From Rhizobiales bacterium SYSU XM002 (GTDB lineage: Bacteria; Pseudomonadota; Alphaproteobacteria; Rhizobiales; Beijerinckiaceae), in contig VWVY01000004.1 in NCBI GenBank assembly GCA_009846685.1, forward strand, positions 1-64,000: a stretch of 64,000 nt of DNA, given 5' to 3'. Below, in pieces: positions 63,557 through 64,000 of the stretch. The position numbers and the translations under genes are program-made. Under the pieces are notes generated by a model. The model made no database searches, was not told where the DNA came from, and was given only the letters and a program-made list of their open reading frames with translations. Positions within the stretch are counted from its first letter, which is position 1; each line of letters starts with the position of its first letter.

Positions 63557-64000
63557 TCAGTCTCGCGCGGCGAACGGCGTGAAGGTCGTGACGACCTGCT
63601 CGTAGACGCCGCGCTTGAAGGGGATGATGAGACCGGGCAGCTTTTCGAGCCGTTCCCAGCGCCATTCCACGAACTCTGGCTTGTGCACCCCGCCGCCCGG
63701 GGCGATGACGTTGATCTCGCTTTCCTCGCCTGTGAAGCGAAGCGCGAACCACTTCTGGGTTTGCCCGCGGTATCGCCCCTTGAGCGCCTTGCCGAGAACG
63801 GTCATCGGCAGGTCGTAGTTGAACCAGTCCGGCGCCTCGGCCAGCAGCTTGGTCGAGCGGATATTGGTTTCCTCGTAGAGTTCGCGCAGCGCGGCATTGT
63901 AAGGGTCTTCGCCGGGATCGATCCCTCCCTGCGGCATCTGCCACTCATAGACGGCATCGCGATATTCCGGCCCCTTGTCCGGCCGGCGGCGCGCGACAAA
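63557..64000 (-). CDS. rppH: RNA pyrophosphohydrolase, 5' end cut by the window
   Basis: 148 codons of a Nudix hydrolase are visible; the start lies beyond 64000. The Nudix box ([20 protein letters not shown] then TNI) is complete, preceded by YEWQMPQGG, diagnostic of RppH/IalA-type proteins that remove pyrophosphate from mRNA 5' ends and start decay. The C-terminal [18 protein letters not shown] also fits. Full-length relatives are about 160-175 residues, so only the first 15-25 residues are missing. Confidence 0.92.
   Translation of the reverse strand, partial: FVARRRPDKGPEYRDAVYEWQMPQGGIDPGEDPYNAALRELYEETNIRSTKLLAEAPDWFNYDLPMTVLGKALKGRYRGQTQKWFALRFTGEESEINVIAPGGGVHKPEFVEWRWERLEKLPGLIIPFKRGVYEQVVTTFTPFAARD

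Overview
The window looks like a GC-rich alphaproteobacterial chromosome, most likely Hyphomicrobiales (Rhizobiales). Pointers are the gene styles (paa and pca/pob clusters, TRAP and Liv-type transporters, many Tat-type leaders) and short rhizobial-type intergenic palindromes. The species cannot be named from sequence alone. No tRNA, rRNA or CRISPR array was seen.

Layout. 1-127 is the end of an IS3-family element that continues off the left edge; a decayed IS3-type end lies at 12005-12203. Between them (615-11972) are a four-gene cluster built around a Tat-exported FAD oxidoreductase, an MltF-type lytic transglycosylase, a class A beta-lactamase-like serine hydrolase, a Tat-exported amidohydrolase with a divergent AraC regulator, an M19 dipeptidase homologue and an outer-membrane-barrel-like protein. 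12265-16767 is a TRAP transporter with its GntR regulator and a divergent SMP-30 lactonase, with two tandem palindromes between them. 17036-20462 is a DUF2946 protein followed by a FecBCD-type metal-chelate ABC importer.

20548-28320 was one minus-strand operon (ATPase, FtsX-like permease, HlyD-like adaptor). It has been split by a 3481-bp IS1595-family element (21770-25250) with perfect 19-bp inverted repeats and an 8-bp target duplication. Besides its transposase the element carries two cargo blocks. The left block is a tightly coupled three-gene operon whose central, AT-rich gene encodes an HslV/proteasome-like N-terminal-nucleophile protein with Thr/Asp/Lys in exact HslV register. The right block is a GNAT acetyltransferase overlapped by a small ORF. 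This is the most novel part of the window.

28405-42988 holds a PfkB kinase, a nuclease-like protein, the phenylacetate (paa) catabolic genes (paaX, paaABCDE, paaZ, and the divergent paaG-paaI-paaK-paaR), a DUF808 protein, and a GntR/DHDPS-family pair. 43003-57603 is an aerobic CoA-thioester aromatic pathway that best fits 2-aminobenzoate (anthranilate): a monooxygenase/reductase fusion, SDR, MarR, enoyl-CoA hydratase, acyl-CoA dehydrogenase, aryl-CoA ligase, Rid-family protein and FAD monooxygenase, plus a convergent Liv-type ABC importer and cupin. A shared AT-rich operator precedes both the fusion gene and the importer. 58909-63547 is the 4-hydroxybenzoate/beta-ketoadipate module (IclR regulator, pobA, pcaI, pcaJ, pcaF), followed by a partial rppH. 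The right half therefore channels phenylacetate, probably anthranilate, and 4-hydroxybenzoate through separate upper routes toward acyl-CoA intermediates, with pcaF the only obvious thiolase in view.
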